Assembly (NCBI GenBank): GCA_945920215.1
Contig: CAMEJM010000004.1
Location: forward strand, 50,506-114,505
Source of the DNA: an uncultured bacterium
GTDB lineage: Bacteria; Bacillota; Clostridia; Oscillospirales; CAG-272
DNA length: 64,000 nucleotides
Direction of reading: 5' to 3'
The notes beneath the pieces were generated by a model. The model was not told the origin of the DNA and did no database searches. It saw nothing but the letters and a program-made list of their open reading frames with translations. Shown piece by piece: positions 62,348-64,000 of this stretch (position 1 is the first letter of the stretch; each line of letters starts with the position of its first letter). A program made the translations under genes and the position numbers.

Positions 62348-63204
62348 CTTGAAATCTCCTCATAATACCGTTTCATTTCGTACACATCCGCCGCCTGCGT
62401 TCCCGCGGATTCGCAGATGAAGGTCGGCGTCAGATGCTCCCGCGCCACTGCTTCCATGAGCGGCTCATAGTCCGGGCCGTATGCCGTATCCGCAAAAGTC
62501 AGGTGCTTCTTCTCCCCTGCTTCAGTCCATTCGATTTTTGAAAAATGGCAGTGCAGATTGCAAGCGACTTCATCCCCGAGCGAGACGGCAATATCGTCAA
62601 AAACGCGCCTGTAATCGTCGGCAGAGCGAAAAACGCCGCCGCAATCTCTGGCATTGAGATGCCCGAAATCCACCACAGGCACCAGTCTGGGATCCAGTTT
62701 GCAAAGCGTGATGACTTCATCAAGGGTTCCCAGCTGGTTTTTCTTCCCCATTGTTTCAATCCCGATACGGACATGGGGATACCCCACGCTTTCGAGCGTT
62801 TTATACAAAGTGTCCGCAGCAAGCGTCATGGCTTCCGAACGCTGCATCTTAGCGCAGGAACCCGCGTGTACCACTATGATGTCCGCGCCTACCAAGTCTG
62901 CCGCCCAAAGGCTTTTATCAATATAGGAGATACTGTTCAGGCGTGTTTCGCTCTTTTCGCTCGAAAGCGAAATGAAATACGGCGCGTGCAGGGACATATA
63001 TACCCCCGCTTCCTTGGCGGCTTCTCCGACGGCGCGCAACGCGCTCTCCCCTGCCGTCACGCCCTTTCCCGCTTCGTACTCATATGCGTCCAGTCCGACG
63101 GAACGCACCCACTCCGGCGCCTGAACGGTGGATTTTTTCCCCGCCGCATAAAAAGCCTCGGAGTTACCTCCGGGACCGAACAGCGGCGCAGTTCTTTTCG
63201 TCAT
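62344..63204 (-). CDS. Endonuclease IV-like TIM-barrel protein
   Basis: 286 residues from ATG 63204 (AAGGAG 9 bases upstream); the track start at 63258 reaches into the YqeG gene. AP-endonuclease family 2 fold with metal-ligand histidines and glutamates in MSLHAPYFIS, IVVHAGSCAK, IGIETMGKK, VVDFGHLNARD, NLHCHFSKIEW and TFICESAG. It cleaves DNA at abasic sites in true Nfo. The family also contains sugar-phosphate isomerase-like relatives; spacing and metal residues favour nuclease activity. Middle gene of yqeG-like, nfo-like, peptidase. Confidence 0.88.
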   Translation of the reverse strand: MTKRTAPLFGPGGNSEAFYAAGKKSTVQAPEWVRSVGLDAYEYEAGKGVTAGESALRAVGEAAKEAGVYMSLHAPYFISLSSEKSETRLNSISYIDKSLWAADLVGADIIVVHAGSCAKMQRSEAMTLAADTLYKTLESVGYPHVRIGIETMGKKNQLGTLDEVITLCKLDPRLVPVVDFGHLNARDCGGVFRSADDYRRVFDDIAVSLGDEVACNLHCHFSKIEWTEAGEKKHLTFADTAYGPDYEPLMEAVAREHLTPTFICESAGTQAADVYEMKRYYEEISR

Positions 63205-63205
63205 T

Positions 63206-63715
63206 TTATTTTTCTCCTTGACAGTGCTTTTTGTAATACCGCAGCACGGGCTTTTCAAGCAAGCGCTTGAAGCGCGTGAAAATATCTCTCTTGTCTTTGA
63301 TTGGCGGCACCAGAATCGTGCGAATTTTCATACGCTTCCCCGCCCACACGTCGGTAAACACCTGATCCCCCATGATGGCGGTCTGCTCTGCGGTTGCGCC
63401 CAAATCTGCCATTGCACGCCGCATAAATCGGCGCAGCGGTTTTTTTCCTTTCGGATACATGGGAATCCCGATTTGCCGGTTGAACAGCTCCACGCGCTCC
63501 CGGCGATTGTTGGAAACGAAAGCCGCTTTGATACCCGCTTCTCCCAGCGCGGAAAACCATGCGAGAATATGCTCGTCCGGCTCCGGCTGCTCATAGGGAG
63601 CCAGCGTATTGTCAATGTCGAGAATCAGGTATCGGATGTTCTGCGCCGCGAGAAAAGCCGCGTCGGCTTCACGATAGGTTGCGAAAAAATAATCTGGGCA
63701 GAAATAACGACGCAT
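63206..63715 (-). CDS. YqeG-family HAD IIIA phosphatase
   Basis: 169 residues from ATG 63715 (AGGAG 6 bases upstream); the track start at 63796 is not supported. N-terminal RRYFCPDYFFATYREAD, HAD motif I YLILDIDNTLAPYEQP, motif II AAFVSNNRRERVELF, and motif III/IV MGDQVFTDVWAGKRMKIRTILVPPIK. YqeG in Bacillus is next to the GTPase YqeH. The related activity is phosphatidylglycerophosphate phosphatase-like in some HADs, but the substrate is not known. Confidence 0.9.
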   Translation of the reverse strand: MRRYFCPDYFFATYREADAAFLAAQNIRYLILDIDNTLAPYEQPEPDEHILAWFSALGEAGIKAAFVSNNRRERVELFNRQIGIPMYPKGKKPLRRFMRRAMADLGATAEQTAIMGDQVFTDVWAGKRMKIRTILVPPIKDKRDIFTRFKRLLEKPVLRYYKKHCQGEK

Positions 63716-63890
63716 ACAACTCTCCTGTGTCCGTACAACGGTTTTATTCCGAACAGGCATATGCACCGGCAGGCGCATACACCGCTCATTCGGCAATCCG
63801 CATGAAAAGCAACGCGGATAAACGTCTTTGTTTATTGTAGCACACGCAAAATACTAAATCAAGTTTTTCGTTTTTTCTTAACAAAACCTA

Positions 63891-63919
63891 TTGACAAGCA
63901 CTTTCCAATCGGCTATAAT
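63891..63919 (+). promoter_or_regulatory. Consensus promoter of tRNA-Gly
   Basis: TTGACA (63891-63896), 17-base spacer, TATAAT (63914-63919), perfect consensus; the transcript starts about 20 bases before the tRNA. Confidence 0.88.
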
Positions 63920-63945
63920 AGTCAAGGTCTTGAGAAGAGGAAAAT

Positions 63946-64000
<55 letters not shown>

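Overview
The window is a dense stretch of a low-to-mid-GC Gram-positive chromosome, most likely an endospore-forming anaerobic Clostridia (Oscillospirales/Eubacteriales-like). The pointers are a SpoVD-type penicillin-binding protein, the germination amidase CwlD, a SpoIID-domain protein, GdpP, an SD-rich genome that uses GTG and TTG starts, a Na+-pumping decarboxylase, and consensus sigma-A promoters. No rRNA, CRISPR array, prophage or insertion sequence was seen. The largest gene-free gap is about 230 bases (41634-41866).

Layout. 1-10210 (+): a division/cell-wall cluster: rsmH (5' cut by the window), an FtsL-position membrane protein, a SpoVD/FtsI PBP, murE, murF, mraY, ftsW, murG. ftsZ (10381-11637) follows with its own promoter. 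11760-18486 (-): an eight-gene sugar/sugar-acid catabolic operon (enolase-superfamily dehydratase, SDR, alpha/beta hydrolase, nitroreductase, RraA-like protein, beta-propeller lactonase, KDPG aldolase, KDG kinase), divergent from an AraC-type regulator (18601-19482). 19607-20787 (+): small XRE protein and YitT-family membrane protein. 20860-25962 (-): EF-G paralogue, radA, cwlD, membrane protein. 26110-28563 (+): tyrosine recombinase, lone fumarase beta-type subunit, XRE-TPR regulator. 28785-33589 (+): carboxyltransferase / biotin carrier / Na+ pump operon. 33759-41633 (-): gdpP, rplI, dnaB, tilS, hpt, ftsH. 41867-47558 (+): recG, rarA, comEC. Then ychF (-), an orphan OmpR-type response regulator (+), prs (-), a three-gene spore-envelope-like cassette with SpoIID and peptidoglycan-binding domains (+), and clpC (+). 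56197-57377: tRNA-Arg/tRNA-His, an NfeD-like protein and acpP. 57389-63715: an Smr-like protein, a CDF transporter, a 2-hydroxyacid dehydrogenase, a zinc-ribbon protein, efp, an M24 peptidase, an endonuclease IV-like protein and a YqeG-family phosphatase. A tRNA-Gly is cut by the right edge.

How it fits together. Most genes are housekeeping: peptidoglycan precursor synthesis and division, translation factors, replication and repair, c-di-AMP turnover and proteolysis. The accessory parts are (i) the sugar-acid operon, which reads as an oxidative, non-phosphorylating route to 2-keto-3-deoxy acid and then KDPG, with extra enzymes whose step is not obvious and no transporter; (ii) the Na+ pump operon, which places two different carboxyltransferase subunits beside one biotin carrier and one membrane pump; and (iii) the SpoIID/peptidoglycan-binding cassette. 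Several regulatory layouts are unusual: overlapping face-to-face promoters with a 20-bp-spaced direct repeat next to the AraC gene, terminator hairpins a few bases upstream of the cwlD and hydroxyacid dehydrogenase start codons, and a leader hairpin plus 9-codon mini-ORF before the carboxyltransferase gene.
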